A stretch of DNA of 64,000 nucleotides from DATKNA01 sp963755755 (GCA_963755755.1 CAVWLJ010000011.1:186001-250000), one strand, 5' to 3'; numbered from the stretch's first letter, positions 34,737-44,500 are shown. A program made the numbers and translations. The notes: generated by a model from the sequence alone, not told the origin.

Positions 34737-36136
34737 GTGAGCGATCCTGCACGCAGAGCGGCGGGGACGGGGGTGACGTCCTCCGGTGAGGCGCGCATCG
34801 GCCCTGCCCACGAGTCGGCGAGCGGGAACCCCCTCCCGGTGACCGTCGTCCCGCGCCGGGGCCAGCGGCGGATCGGCGCGCACACGCCGCCGGGCGCGGA
34901 GCCGCGGCCGGTGACGACGGTCGCCTTCGACTCCCGCTCCCTGCGCCGCACCGTGATCAGCATTCTGGTGATCGTGACGTTGTGGCTGGCGGCGCTCGAC
35001 GTCTTCGCCGCCATCGGTCACTTCCTCTTCATCCTCATGCTCTCGTGGCTGTTCGCCATCGCGATGGAGCCCGCCATCCTGCGGCTGACCACCCGGGGGG
35101 TCCGGCGGGGAACGGCGACCGGCATCGTCGGCACCTTCGTGGTGGTCATCACGCTGGCCGTCGGCGCGGTGTTCGGGAACCTGTTCTTCACCCAGCTCCA
35201 GCAGCTCGTCACGTCCCTCCCGACCACCGTGACGCAGAGCGTCGACTGGGTGAACACGCACACCCAGCTGAAGCTCGACCCGACGAAGATCGCGGACGAG
35301 CTCAGGCTCACCCCGGAGCAGATCGGTTCCTGGACCACCCAGATCGCCGGCGGCGTCGTCGGCATCGTCACGCAGCTGTTCTCCCTGCTCCTGGAGGTGT
35401 TCACGTTCTTCGTCTTCGCCTTCTACATCGCCGCCGACGGGCCACGGATCCGGCGGGCCATCGGCCGGTGGATGCCGCCGGAGCGGCAGGAGGTCTTCGT
35501 CACCGTCTGGGACATCGCCGCGCAGAAGACGGGCGGCTACGTCATCTCGAAGATCGTGCTGGCAGCGCTCTCGGCGGGGTGCCACGCCGTCTTCTTCTGG
35601 GCGGTCGGGGTGCCCTACTGGCTGCCGCTCGCGCTGCTCGTCGGCATCACGGCGCAGTTCATCCCGGTGGTCGGCACCTACATCGGGATCGTCATCCCGG
35701 TGCTCTTCGTGGTGTTCACGGAGCCGTTCACCGCGATGTGGATCATCATCTTCGCCACGATCTACCAGCAGATCGAGACGTACGTGTTCACGCCGCGGGT
35801 GAGCAAGCGGACCATGGACGTCAACTCCGGCATCGCGCTGGGCGCCGTCTTCGTCGGCGCGGCGATCTGGGGCCCGATCGGCGCCCTCATCGGCATCCCG
35901 CTCGCCGCCGCCGTCGTCGCCGTGGTCGGCACCTACGGCCGGCGCTACGAGCTGGTCCCCCAGCTCGCGGCGCCGGACCTGGAGGACGAGGAGGACGACC
36001 CGACGGCCCCGACGGCCCCGACTCCTACGGGCACGACTCCGACGACGTCGACGAGAACCCGCCTCCGCCGGACGCGGAGCCGAAGACGCCGTCCGACGAC
36101 GCCGCCCCCGTGCTCTCCCGCCCGACCCAGCAGTAG
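34737..36136 (+). CDS. AI-2E family transporter, frameshift in the C-terminal tail
   Basis: GTG 34737 has GGGAGGAGGC upstream. After an 80-residue hydrophilic N-terminus, about eight membrane segments carry AI-2E traits: LFILMLSWLFAIAMEPAI, FTFFVFAFYIAADGPRIRR, GITAQFIPVVGTYIGIVIPV, YQQIETYVFTPRVSKRTMDV and GALIGIPLAAAVVAVVGTYG. The family exports varied small molecules or ions and few members are proven AI-2 exporters. As read, the frame runs far past the true end; a shift near 36030 moves into DENPPPPDAEPKTPSDDAA and a stop at 36136, giving an acidic proline-rich tail of normal length. Confidence 0.85.
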
Positions 36137-36137
36137 G

Positions 36138-36918
36138 TCATCCGCGAGCGGTGACACCCCGCGGCGGCGACTCCACCGGGACCGTCCCGGCCTCGGCCGG
36201 TCTCCGCCGGGCAGCGCCCCGCCCGTAGGTCGCGGAGGGGACGACGACGAGCACGGCGATCAGCAGCCACAGGCCGCCTCCGATCGCGCCGAACAGCACG
36301 TCGGTCGGGTAGTGCATGCCCCGGTAGACCCGGCTGAAGGCCACGATCGGCGGCACGCAGAAGCAGAGCACGGCGAGCACGCGTGCCAGCCGCCGGTGGC
36401 TCATCTGCCGGAGCAGGACGATCGCGAGGCAGCCGTACAGCGCCATCGCCGCCGCCGTGTGGCCGGAGGGGAAGCTCGACGTCGGCGGAGCGGGGTCGAG
36501 CCGCGGCACCGGCGGCCGCTGCCGGTGCACGGTGTTCGTCACCAGCAGGAAGATGAACAGCTCGCCGAGGATCGCCACGAGGACGCCGATGGACTCCCGC
36601 CAGCGCCCCAGCCAACGCCGGAACACGAGCACGAGCACGACGCTGAGGGCGATCGCCGTGTAGGTCTCGGCAAGGAGCGTGCCGATGTGGGTCAGCGTGT
36701 CGAACAGCGGCGTCCGGTGGCCGGCGAACCAGACGCTCACCGCCCGGTCGGCGCGCACCAGCGCGCTGTCGCTGAGCACGTGGGTGATCGTCGAGTCCGA
36801 CGGCGATCAGGCCCAGGTACAGCACCAGGCCGCCGGCGAAGAGCCGCACCGCAGATCCCCGGGTGAGCGGCGCGGCCTCGGCCCGGTCCCTGACGGTCAG
36901 GTCTGAGGATGCGCTCAT
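36138..36918 (-). CDS. PAP2 family membrane phosphatase, one frame break
   Basis: The N-terminus MSASSDLTVRDRAEAAPLTR and first membrane segment lie in one frame. Removing one base near 36793 joins them to THVLSDSALVRADRAVSVWF. The catalytic PAP2 motifs are complete: VTNTVHRQRPPVP (motif 1), SSFPSGHTAAAM (motif 2) and SRVYRGMHYPTDVLFG (motif 3, His and Asp). It would dephosphorylate lipid phosphates such as undecaprenyl-pyrophosphate or phosphatidate at the membrane. Its stop is 1 bp from the end of the convergent AI-2E gene. Confidence 0.85.
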
Positions 36919-36976
36919 GGCCGGAATGTGGCAGGCCCCGGGAGATCGCGCGAGTCGAGCGCAACATCATCCCGAC

Positions 36977-37002
36977 GTTTACCCGTGCCCCTGAAGGGGC
37001 AT
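36977..37002 (+). promoter_or_regulatory. Sigma-B-like promoter of the GlsB gene
   Basis: GTTT (36977-36980), 16-bp spacer and GGGCAT (36997-37002) resemble the actinobacterial stress-sigma consensus GTTT-N14-16-GGGTAT with one mismatch. The spacer and -10 form a perfect short dyad, TGCCCC-TGAA-GGGGCA (36986-37001). A general-stress promoter suits the downstream membrane stress protein. Confidence 0.55.
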
Positions 37003-37048
37003 CTCATGTCCTGACAGGGCCTCTTACACCCCACCAACAGGAGCAGTC

Positions 37049-37318
37049 GTGATTAGCGCGATCATTTCCGCGATCATCGTCGGAGCCATCATCGGCGCCC
37101 TCGGGCGTCTGGTCGTTCCCGGCCGGCAGAACATCTCCATCTGGCTGACGATCGTCATCGGTATCGTGGCCGCCCTGATCGGCACCTTCATCGCCAACGC
37201 GATCGGTGTCGGCAACACCAACGGCATCGACTGGATCAAGCTTCTGATCCAGGTCGTGCTCGCCGCCATCGGCGTCGCTCTCGTCGCCGGTGGGTCGCGC
37301 TCGCGCAGCCTGCGCTGA
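37049..37318 (+). CDS. GlsB/YeaQ/YmgE family stress-response membrane protein
   Basis: 89 residues from GTG with ACAGGAG upstream. There are three hydrophobic segments (ISAIISAIIVGAIIGALGRL, IWLTIVIGIVAALIGTFIAN, LLIQVVLAAIGVALVAGG) with a conserved GRLVVPG loop, the pattern of transglycosylase-associated/GlsB proteins. These integral membrane proteins are induced by envelope or acid stress; their mechanism is unclear. A sigma-B-like promoter precedes it and two hairpins follow. Confidence 0.88.
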   Translation: MISAIISAIIVGAIIGALGRLVVPGRQNISIWLTIVIGIVAALIGTFIANAIGVGNTNGIDWIKLLIQVVLAAIGVALVAGGSRSRSLR

Positions 37319-37328
37319 CGCCGAGCCG

Positions 37329-37360
37329 GCTGAGCGCTCCCTCGGGGTGAAGCGCTCAGC
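37329..37360 (+). terminator. Hairpin after the GlsB gene
   Basis: GCTGAGCGCT (37329-37338) pairs perfectly with AGCGCTCAGC (37351-37360) around a 12-nt loop, 10 bp past the stop codon. Confidence 0.65.
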
Positions 37361-37377
37361 AACCGATCCGCTCGACC

Positions 37378-37417
37378 GACGGGGCGGTGGGGACCACGTG
37401 GTCCTCACCGCCCCGTC
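37378..37417 (+). terminator. Second, near-perfect palindrome after the GlsB gene
   Basis: GACGGGGCGGTG and CACCGCCCCGTC flank GGACCAC/GTGGTCC, giving a 40-base palindrome with a single G/T mismatch pair and essentially no loop. Together with the preceding hairpin it forms a tandem terminator that insulates the FadE5-like gene. Confidence 0.7.
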
Positions 37418-37437
37418 GCGCGTCTGAGCCGATCTGC

Positions 37438-37488
37438 TTGCATCGGTTACTCGCCAGTAGCATCATCAGGGTTACCGGCGGGTAACCC
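37438..37488 (+). promoter_or_regulatory. Promoter with two palindromic operators before the FadE5-like gene
   Basis: TTGCAT (37438-37443) and CATCAT (37461-37466) are 17 bp apart. Operator 1, GTTACTCGCCAGTAGC (37446-37461), sits in the spacer. Operator 2, GTTACCGGCGGGTAAC (37471-37486), extends to a perfect 8-bp-arm dyad GGGTTACC/GGTAACCC. Centres are 25 bp apart. The pattern GTTACY-N4-RGTA suggests a TetR-type repressor of fatty-acid genes; the repressor is not in the window. Confidence 0.65.
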
Positions 37489-37547
37489 CGCCGGCTGACC
37501 ACGGTGCCGACCGCGCCCGGCGGCATCTGCGCGGCCGGAGGAACCTG

Positions 37548-39401
37548 ATGAGCCACTACAAGCACAACCTCCGCGACCTGGAGTTCACCCTCTTCGAGGT
37601 GCTCGGTCGCCAGGCGGTCCTCGGGACGGGGCCGTTCGAGGAGGTGGACGCCGACACGGCCCGCGAGATGCTGCACGAGGTGGCGCGGCTGGCGACGGAG
37701 GATCTGGCGCCCTCGCTCGTGGACTCCGACCGCAACCCGCCCGTCTACGACGCGGCGACCTACTCCGTGGCGATCCCCGAGTCGTTCAAGCGCTCCTACC
37801 AGGCCTACGTGGACGCCGAGTTCTGGCGCATGGACGTGCCCGCCGAACTGGGCGGCACCCCGGTCCCGCCCAGTCTGCGCTGGGCGATCGCCGAGCTCGT
37901 CCTCGGCAGCAACCCCGCCGTGCACATGTACAGCTCCGGCTTCTCCTTCGCCAAGGTGCTGCACACGCTGGGCACGGAGGACCAGAAGCGGCTCGCGGGC
38001 CACATGGTCGAGCGCCACTGGGGCGCCACCATGGTCCTCACCGAGCCCGACGCCGGGTCCGACGTCGGCGCCGGCCGGACGAAGGCCGTGCAGCAGCCGG
38101 ACGGCACCTGGCACATCACCGGCGTCAAGCGGTTCATCACCTCGGCCGCGAGCGACTTCCAGGAGAACATCGTCCACCTGGTGCTGGCCCGGCCGGAGGG
38201 CGCCGGCCCCGGCACCAAGGGGCTCTCGCTGTTCGTCGTCCCGCAGTACCACGTGGACCTGGTGACGGGCGGTCTGGGCGAGCGCAACGGCGCCTTCGTG
38301 ACCAACGTCGAGCACAAGATGGGTCTGAAGGCCTCGACCACCTGCGAGTTGCGGTTCGGCGAGGTCGACGGCATCCCCGCCGTCGGCACGCTGCTCGGCG
38401 ACGTCCACAACGGCATCGCCCAGATGTTCAAGATCATCGAGGCCGCTCGGATGATGGTCGGCACCAAGGCCATCGCGACCCTCTCGACGGGCTACCTCAA
38501 CGCGCTGGAGTACGCCAAGAACCGGGTCCAGGGCGCGGACCTGGCCCAGATGGCGGACAAGACCGCCCCCCGCGTCGCGATCACGCACCACCCCGACGTC
38601 CGCCGCTCGCTCATGACCCAGAAGGCGTACGCCGAGGGCCTGCGGGCGCTCGTCCTGTACACGGCGGCCCAGCAGGACGCCGTGGCCGTGGCGGACGCGC
38701 GCGGCGAGCGCGACGAGATGGCCGAGCGGGTCAACGACCTGCTCCTGCCCATCGTCAAGGGCGTGGGTTCGGAGCGCTCGTGGGTGCTCCTCGGCACCGA
38801 GAGCCTGCAGACCTTCGGCGGTTCCGGCTTCCTCCAGGACTATCCGCTGGAGCAGTACGTCCGGGATGCCAAGATCGACACCCTCTACGAGGGCACCACC
38901 GCCATCCAGGGCAACGACTTCTTCTTCCGGAAGATCGTGCGGGACAAGGGGCAGGCGCTGGCGCACCTCGCGAGCCAGATCGCCGAGTTCGCCAAGGCCG
39001 ACCCCGGCGACGGCCGGCTCTCCACGGAGCGCGAACTGCTGGGCAAGGCGCTGGACGACGTCCAGGCGATCGTCGGCACCATGGTCGGTGCCGCCATGAC
39101 CAGCGACCCGCGCGTCGCGGGCGGGGACCCGCGCAACATCTACAAGGTCGGTCAGAACACCACCCGGCTGCTGCTCGCGGCCGGTGACCTGGTCATCGGC
39201 TGGCTGCTGCTGCGCCAGGCCGAGGTCGCGCTCGCCCGCCTCGGCGAGGGCGCGAGCACCCGGGACACGGCCTTCTACGAGGGCAAGGTCGCCGCGGCGC
39301 GGTTCTTCGCCCGGCAGGTGCTGCCGAAGCTCTCCGCGGAGCGGGCGATCGCCGAGGCCACCGACAACTCCCTGATGGACCTGGACGAGGCCGCCTTCTG
39401 A
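37548..39401 (+). CDS. fadE5: FadE5-like acyl-CoA dehydrogenase
   Basis: 617 residues, opening MSHYKHNLRDLEFTLFEVLG, which matches the start of mycobacterial FadE5 as I recall it. FAD/substrate motifs are MVLTEPDAGSDVGAG and WHITGVKRFITSA; the catalytic base lies in LYEGTTAIQGNDF (Glu448). The extra C-terminal helices beyond Glu448 are those of the long ACAD class. It would introduce the alpha-beta double bond in broad-chain acyl-CoA beta-oxidation, passing electrons to an ETF. A palindromic promoter suggests control by fatty acids. Confidence 0.9.
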   Translation: MSHYKHNLRDLEFTLFEVLGRQAVLGTGPFEEVDADTAREMLHEVARLATEDLAPSLVDSDRNPPVYDAATYSVAIPESFKRSYQAYVDAEFWRMDVPAELGGTPVPPSLRWAIAELVLGSNPAVHMYSSGFSFAKVLHTLGTEDQKRLAGHMVERHWGATMVLTEPDAGSDVGAGRTKAVQQPDGTWHITGVKRFITSAASDFQENIVHLVLARPEGAGPGTKGLSLFVVPQYHVDLVTGGLGERNGAFVTNVEHKMGLKASTTCELRFGEVDGIPAVGTLLGDVHNGIAQMFKIIEAARMMVGTKAIATLSTGYLNALEYAKNRVQGADLAQMADKTAPRVAITHHPDVRRSLMTQKAYAEGLRALVLYTAAQQDAVAVADARGERDEMAERVNDLLLPIVKGVGSERSWVLLGTESLQTFGGSGFLQDYPLEQYVRDAKIDTLYEGTTAIQGNDFFFRKIVRDKGQALAHLASQIAEFAKADPGDGRLSTERELLGKALDDVQAIVGTMVGAAMTSDPRVAGGDPRNIYKVGQNTTRLLLAAGDLVIGWLLLRQAEVALARLGEGASTRDTAFYEGKVAAARFFARQVLPKLSAERAIAEATDNSLMDLDEAAF

Positions 39402-39542
39402 CCTCGCCGCCGCCGTCGCCGGTTCGGCTCGTCGCGCTGACGGCGGCGGGACCGGACCGGCGACGGACGGCTGAGCTGAGGCTCGCCGTCCGCCGTGCGG
39501 ACGGGGATTGTCGAATCGGGCGGAGTAGGCCAGGGTCGTGCC

Positions 39543-41492
39543 GTGAGCGGGGATGGCCCGGCGACCGGCGGCGAGTCCAACCGGTCGTTCACCGGCACCA
39601 CGGCCTGGGCCCGGACCATCTCGCCCCTCCAGCGGTTCCTGCAGACCGAGTCGGGCAGCGCGGCCGTCCTGCTCGCCGGCGCGCTCGTCGCGCTGCTGTG
39701 GGCCAACCTGGCGACGGCGTCGTACCACGCCTTCTGGACCACGGAGCTGGAGATCCGCCTCGGCGACTGGTCCGTCGCGCTGGAGCTGCGGGACTGGGTC
39801 AACAGCGGCCTGATGACGTTCTTCTTCTTCGTCGTCGGGCTCGAGGCGCGCCGCGAGTTCGACCTCGGTGACCTGCGGGAACGCTCCCGTCTGGCGCTGC
39901 CGCTGGCGGCGGGGCTGGTCGGGATGATCGTGCCCGCGCTGGTCTTCCTCGCGATCAACGCCGGGCGGCCCACAGCCGGAGCCTGGGGGGTCGCGATGTC
40001 GACGGACACCGCGTTCGCCCTCGGTACCCTCGCCCTGCTCGGACGCCGGGTGCCCGAGCAGGTCCGGGCGTTCCTCCTGACGGCGCTCGTCGTCGACGAC
40101 GTCGTGGCGCTCGCGGTGATCGCCACGGTGTACAGCACCGACGTGGATCTGCGCTCGTTGATGGTGGCGCTGGTGCTCTTCCTCGTCCCGCTCACGCTCC
40201 GCCGCTTCCGCCTCCGCTACGGGCTGGCGTACTTCGCCTGCGGGGTCGCGATCTGGCTGGCGCTGCTCTCCTCCGGGATCGACCCGATCGTCATCGGCCT
40301 CGTCATGGGCCTGCTCACGTACGCGTACAACCCGCCGGGCGACGCGCTCGACGAGGCGCTGGAGCGGTTCCGGCTCTTCCGCGAGCAGCCGACGCCGGAG
40401 CTCGCCCGCTCCGCAGGGTCGAGCCTGTCGGCGTCGCTGTCGTTGAACGACCTGCTGCAGCAGCGGTTCCTGCCGTGGACCAGCTACGTCATCGTCCCGC
40501 TCTTCGCCGTCGCCAACGCCGGCATCGTCGTCAACGGGTCGTTCCTCGCGCGCGCCCTGCACTCACCCGTGACGCTCGGCGTGATCGCCGGTTACGTGAT
40601 CGGCAAGCCGCTCGGCTTCCTCGGCGGGTCGTGGGCCGTGACGCGGCTCTCCGGCGGCCGGGTGCTGCCGCCCGTGGGCTGGGCCTCGGTCGCCGGTGGA
40701 GGCACGATCGCCGGGATCGGGTTCACGGTCTCCCTGCTCGTGGCCAACCTGTCGCTGGAGGGGGACACCCTGCAGGAGGCCACCTTCGGCGTCCTCGTGG
40801 CCGCCGTCCTCGCCACCGGGCTCACGTGGGTCGTCTTCCGGCTCACCGCGCGGCTGCCGGTCGCCACCCGGTTGCGGGCCCTCCTCGGCTACGCCGAACC
40901 GGTGACGGACCTCGCGCAGGCGGTCGACCCCGACCACGACCACATCCGGGGCCCGGACGACGCCCCGGTGACGATGGTGGAGTACGGCGACTTCGAGTGC
41001 CCGTACTGCGGCCGGGCGGAGCCCGTCGTCCGGGAGCTGCTCGCCGGGGCCGGCGGCGACATCCGCTACGTCTGGCGGCACCTGCCGCTGGAGCACGTGC
41101 ACCCGCACGCCGCCTTCGCCGCCGAGGCCGCGGAGGCGGCCGCCGAGCAGGGCGCCTTCTGGGAGATGCACGACCTGCTGCTGGACCACCAGGACCACCT
41201 GCTGGGGCGCGACCTCCTCGGCTACGCCGAGCAGCTCGGGCTCGACGTCGACCGCTTCCGGCGCGACCTCAAGGAGCACCGGATGGCGTCGCGGGTGGCC
41301 GAGGACGTGCAGTCCGCGGAGCTGAGCGGGGTGTCGGGCACGCCGACGTTCTTCGTCAACGGCCGACGCCACTACGGCGCCTACGACATCGACACCCTCA
41401 AGGCGGCCGTGAAGACCGCGAAGGCGCGGGCCGCGGTCGAGGCACCGCCGCCGCGCCGGCGTCGCGGCACCGAGCCCGCCGTGGGGAGCTGA
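39543..41492 (+). CDS. nhaA: NhaA Na+/H+ antiporter fused to a thioredoxin/DsbA-like domain
   Basis: 649 residues. Residues to about 450 are NhaA: FLQTESGSAAVLLAGALVAL, VGLEARREFDLGDLRERS, AMSTDTAFALGTLALLG and the essential acidic pair in LVVDDVVALAVIATVYS (Asp185-Asp186). The C-terminal 180 residues are a DsbA/thioredoxin-4 domain with the redox motif CPYC (486-489) in VEYGDFECPYCGRAEPVVRE and the cis-Pro loop SGTPTFFVNGRRHYGAYD. GTG 39543 is the start. Such fusions recur in actinobacteria. The extrusion of Na+ may be tied to thiol redox state. Confidence 0.9.
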   Translation: MSGDGPATGGESNRSFTGTTAWARTISPLQRFLQTESGSAAVLLAGALVALLWANLATASYHAFWTTELEIRLGDWSVALELRDWVNSGLMTFFFFVVGLEARREFDLGDLRERSRLALPLAAGLVGMIVPALVFLAINAGRPTAGAWGVAMSTDTAFALGTLALLGRRVPEQVRAFLLTALVVDDVVALAVIATVYSTDVDLRSLMVALVLFLVPLTLRRFRLRYGLAYFACGVAIWLALLSSGIDPIVIGLVMGLLTYAYNPPGDALDEALERFRLFREQPTPELARSAGSSLSASLSLNDLLQQRFLPWTSYVIVPLFAVANAGIVVNGSFLARALHSPVTLGVIAGYVIGKPLGFLGGSWAVTRLSGGRVLPPVGWASVAGGGTIAGIGFTVSLLVANLSLEGDTLQEATFGVLVAAVLATGLTWVVFRLTARLPVATRLRALLGYAEPVTDLAQAVDPDHDHIRGPDDAPVTMVEYGDFECPYCGRAEPVVRELLAGAGGDIRYVWRHLPLEHVHPHAAFAAEAAEAAAEQGAFWEMHDLLLDHQDHLLGRDLLGYAEQLGLDVDRFRRDLKEHRMASRVAEDVQSAELSGVSGTPTFFVNGRRHYGAYDIDTLKAAVKTAKARAAVEAPPPRRRRGTEPAVGS

Positions 41493-41504
41493 CCGGGCTC
41501 CGGT

Positions 41505-43568
41505 TCAGCGCAGGAGGTCCGGCAGCTGCCAGTCCTTGCCGTGCACCGTCATGTCGAGGAACGCCTCGACCACCTGGTACCAGATCTTGGCGTGCTGCGG
41601 CTTCAGCACCCAGTGGTTCTCGTCCGGGAAGTACAGGAACTTGTGCGGCATGCCCTCGGCGCCCTGTCCGTGCTGCCGCTCGGCGAGCTCGGCCCACAGC
41701 CGCAGGCCCTCGCCGATCGGCACCCGGTAGTCCTTGTCCCCGTGGATGACGAGCATCGGCGTCCGGATCTGGTCGACGAACCGATGCGGGCTGTTGTCGA
41801 ACAGCGTCTCGGGCTGTCATGTCCCGCCGCCAGGCATAGGCGGCGTCGGTGGTCGAAACGAACTGGTCGAGCGCCCAGAGGCTGGCGTGGGTCACGATGC
41901 CGCGGAAGCGGTCGGTGTGGCCCGCGATCCAGTTCGCCATGTAGCCCCCGAAGGACCCGCCCATGGCGGCCGTCCGCTCGGCGTCGATGTCCGGGCGGGC
42001 CTGCGCCGCATCGGTGATCGTCATGAGGTCGGTGAACGGTGCGCCGCCCCACCCGCTCCAGCCGCGCCGAACCATGTCGAGCCCGTACCCGGTGGAGAGG
42101 GCCGGATCGGGCAGCAGCACGGCGTAGCCCGCGCGCCGCCATGATCCACGGGCTCCAGCGCCACGACCAGGCGTTCCACGAGCCCAGCGGGCCGCCGTGC
42201 ACCCAGAGCAGCAGCGGCGCCGGCACGTGCTCGCGCGCGCCGACGGGCAGCACCAGCCACGCGCGCAGCGGGGTCCCGTCCTCCGCCGTCGCCGTGACCT
42301 CGGTGAGGTTGCCGGGCAGGTCGGGGGCCTCGACCGGGCCGAGCAGATGCTGCGGCTCCTGGTCGGCGCGATCGGCGTCCAGGCGGACCGGCGCGGGGGC
42401 GGCGTCGACGGCGGAGCGCAGGGCGTAGACCGACCGGCCGTCGGGCGAGACCCGGACGTCGGTGTACGCGCCGTGGTCGCCGGTCAGCCGCGTGATCCCT
42501 CCATCGCCCAGGTCGAGCCGGTACACCGGTGAGCGGCCCTGGTCGTCCGCCACGAAGACCAGCGCCTCGCCGTCCGGCGTCCAGCGCGGGCTCCCCGGCC
42601 AGCGGTCCCAGCCGCCGGTGACGTCGGTCCGCTCGTCGAGGGCGAGGTCCAGGACGGCGAGCACGACGTCCGGAGGGTCGGTGACGGTCGACCGGCGCTC
42701 GACGAGCAGCGCGACGCGGCGGCCGTCGGGCGAGAAGACAGGAGCGGCGTACTCCTCGCCCTCGTCGTCGAGGAGGACGCGCCGGTCGCCGGAGGCGACG
42801 TCGATCGCGACGAGCGTGACCCGGCGTCCGCCGGCCTCGGGATGCTGCCAGGTGGTGACGACGGCGCCGCCGTCCGGCCTGATGTCGTACTGCGCCTCGT
42901 CGAGCGCGCGACCGGGTGCCGGCGTGAGATCGGTCAGCGCGACCCGGCCGACGACGCCGTCGTCCGTGCCGGGCGTCGTCTCGCCCGGCACCCGGCCGGC
43001 CAACAGGCGGACCTGGTCGGGGCCGAGATCGGCGTCCCAGAACCGGACCGGGTACTCCTCGTGGAGGATCGCGGAGACCTTGAGGTCCTTGCGCGCCTTG
43101 CGACGCTTCTCGTCGTCGTCCCCGCCCGCGGAGCCGGGCAGCGTGCTGGACGCGAGCACGACGGTGCCCTCGTCGGCCGCGACCGCGGCGCCGTCGACGC
43201 CGCCGGGCCGGACCGCGACGACCCGAGCCTCGCCGCCCCCCGCCGGCAGCAGCCACAGCGCGGGAGGCAGGTCGTCGTCCTTCGAGCGGTCGTCGGGGCG
43301 GGCCGAGGTGAACAGCAATCCGCCGTCCGGGAGGAACGCGACCGGAGTCTCGCCCTTGGCGCTGCGGGTGAGCCGCCGGGCGGGGCGGACGCCGGCCGGG
43401 TCGACCTCCCACAGCGCGGAGACGTAACGCGGTGCGCTCCCCGTCGAGGGTCGCGACGGCGGTGACGAGCCGCTCACCGTCGGGGGACAGGAGCAGGCCG
43501 GAGACCCGCGGCAGGGCGATGTAGGCGTCGAGGTCGTCGAAGGGCGTCGGGTTCTCGTCCGCGGTCAC
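41505..43568 (-). CDS. S9 family (acylaminoacyl/prolyl-oligopeptidase) serine peptidase, three frame breaks
   Basis: About 687 residues after correction. The N-terminal beta-propeller carries repeats such as APVFSPDGRRVALLVERR and GSPRWTPDGEALVFVADD. The C-terminal hydrolase has LLLWVHGGPLGSWNAWSW, the nucleophile elbow AAMGGSFGGYMANWIAGH, the Asp in MLVIHGDKDYRVP and the His in FPDENHWVLKP. Breaks at about 43435, 42133 and 41815 are each healed by removing one base; for example MAARGYAVLLPDPALSTGYG is restored at 42133. It would degrade short peptides in the cytoplasm. It converges on the NhaA fusion. Confidence 0.82.
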
Positions 43569-43621
43569 ACCCCAGTGCTACCACGGACCCTCGGCCGCCC
43601 CTACCCCCTCTGCGCCGGGGA

Positions 43622-44419
43622 TCAGAGGCGGCGGTCGGCGAGGACGGGGAAGCTCTCGCGCCAGGCGGCCACGGCGTCCAGGTCCACGTCGACGACCAGG
43701 ACCTCCTCACCGTTCCCGGCCTCCGCCAGGACCGCCCCGGTCGCGTCGACCACCTGGCTGCGGCCCCCCATCCGCACACCCGCGTGCGTGCCGCCGGTGT
43801 TGCACTGGACGACGACGACCTGGTCCTCGATCGCCCGGGAGCGGCCGAGCAGGGACCACGCCTCGACCCGCGGCGCCGGCCACGCGGCGGGGATCAGCAC
43901 CAGCTCCGCGCCTCCGTCGAGGAGGCCGCGGAACAGCTCGGGGAACCTCAGGTCGTAGCAGGTGGCGAGCCCGACGCCGGTGGGTCTCCCGGCCAGGGAG
44001 ACGGTCCGGACGACCAACTCGTCGCCCGCCTCGAGCAGCACGGGCTCGCCGTTGCCGAAGCCGAAACGATGGATCTTGCGGTAGACGGCGATCCGGTCAC
44101 CGGTCGGGCCGAACAGCACCGAGGTGTTCCAGAGCCCGCGCCCCTCCGGGCCGGGAGCGGCCCGCTCGACGATGCTCCCGGCGTGGACGACGGCTCCGAT
44201 CTCCGCCGCGGCCTTCGCGATCGCGGACAGCGACGGGCCGTCGAGGGGCTCGGCGCGCTCCGCCCAGGAGCGGTAGCTGAAGCCGCCGTGCGGCCAGAGC
44301 TCGGGCAGGACGACGAGATCCGCACCGCGCTGGCCGGCGACGAGCGCCGCGACGCGCTCGACGCGAGCCTCGACCCGCTCCTCGTCCGTATAGGCCACCT
44401 GGACGACGTGCACTCGCAT
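43622..44419 (-). CDS. Carbon-nitrogen hydrolase (nitrilase superfamily)
   Basis: 265 residues from ATG 44419. The catalytic triad is visible: Glu40 in DLVVLPELWPHGG, Lys115 in VYRKIHRFGFG and Cys154 in GLATCYDLRFPELFR. The length and the YRKIHRF and CYDLRFPE motifs fit omega-amidase/YafV-like amidases, which hydrolyse small amides such as 2-oxoglutaramate. The substrate is not proven. It is divergent from the MarR-MFS operon. Confidence 0.9.
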   Translation of the reverse strand: MRVHVVQVAYTDEERVEARVERVAALVAGQRGADLVVLPELWPHGGFSYRSWAERAEPLDGPSLSAIAKAAAEIGAVVHAGSIVERAAPGPEGRGLWNTSVLFGPTGDRIAVYRKIHRFGFGNGEPVLLEAGDELVVRTVSLAGRPTGVGLATCYDLRFPELFRGLLDGGAELVLIPAAWPAPRVEAWSLLGRSRAIEDQVVVVQCNTGGTHAGVRMGGRSQVVDATGAVLAEAGNGEEVLVVDVDLDAVAAWRESFPVLADRRL

Positions 44420-44449
44420 GGTTCGCAGCCTACGTCGGCGCGGCGACCC

Positions 44450-44500
44450 GGAAATAAGTTGCGAGGTGCAAGCAGTTGTGAGACACATCTACTTGTACGA
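44450..44500. promoter_or_regulatory. AT-richer divergent control region with repeated TTG boxes
   Basis: Between the amidase and MarR starts lies a stretch less GC-rich than its flanks, with AGTTGC, AGTTGT and ACTTGT spaced 15-20 bp apart. A small dyad, TTGC-N5-GCAA, is also present. It is a reasonable MarR autoregulatory site, but hexamers cannot be fixed with confidence. Confidence 0.35.

Noticed and set aside
37356..40562. Very long minus-strand open frame (over 1000 codons) opposite the FadE5-like and NhaA genes
   Set aside because: It is the antisense shadow of two well-supported genes in GC-rich DNA; its translation is low-complexity Arg/Gly/Asp/His with no motif.
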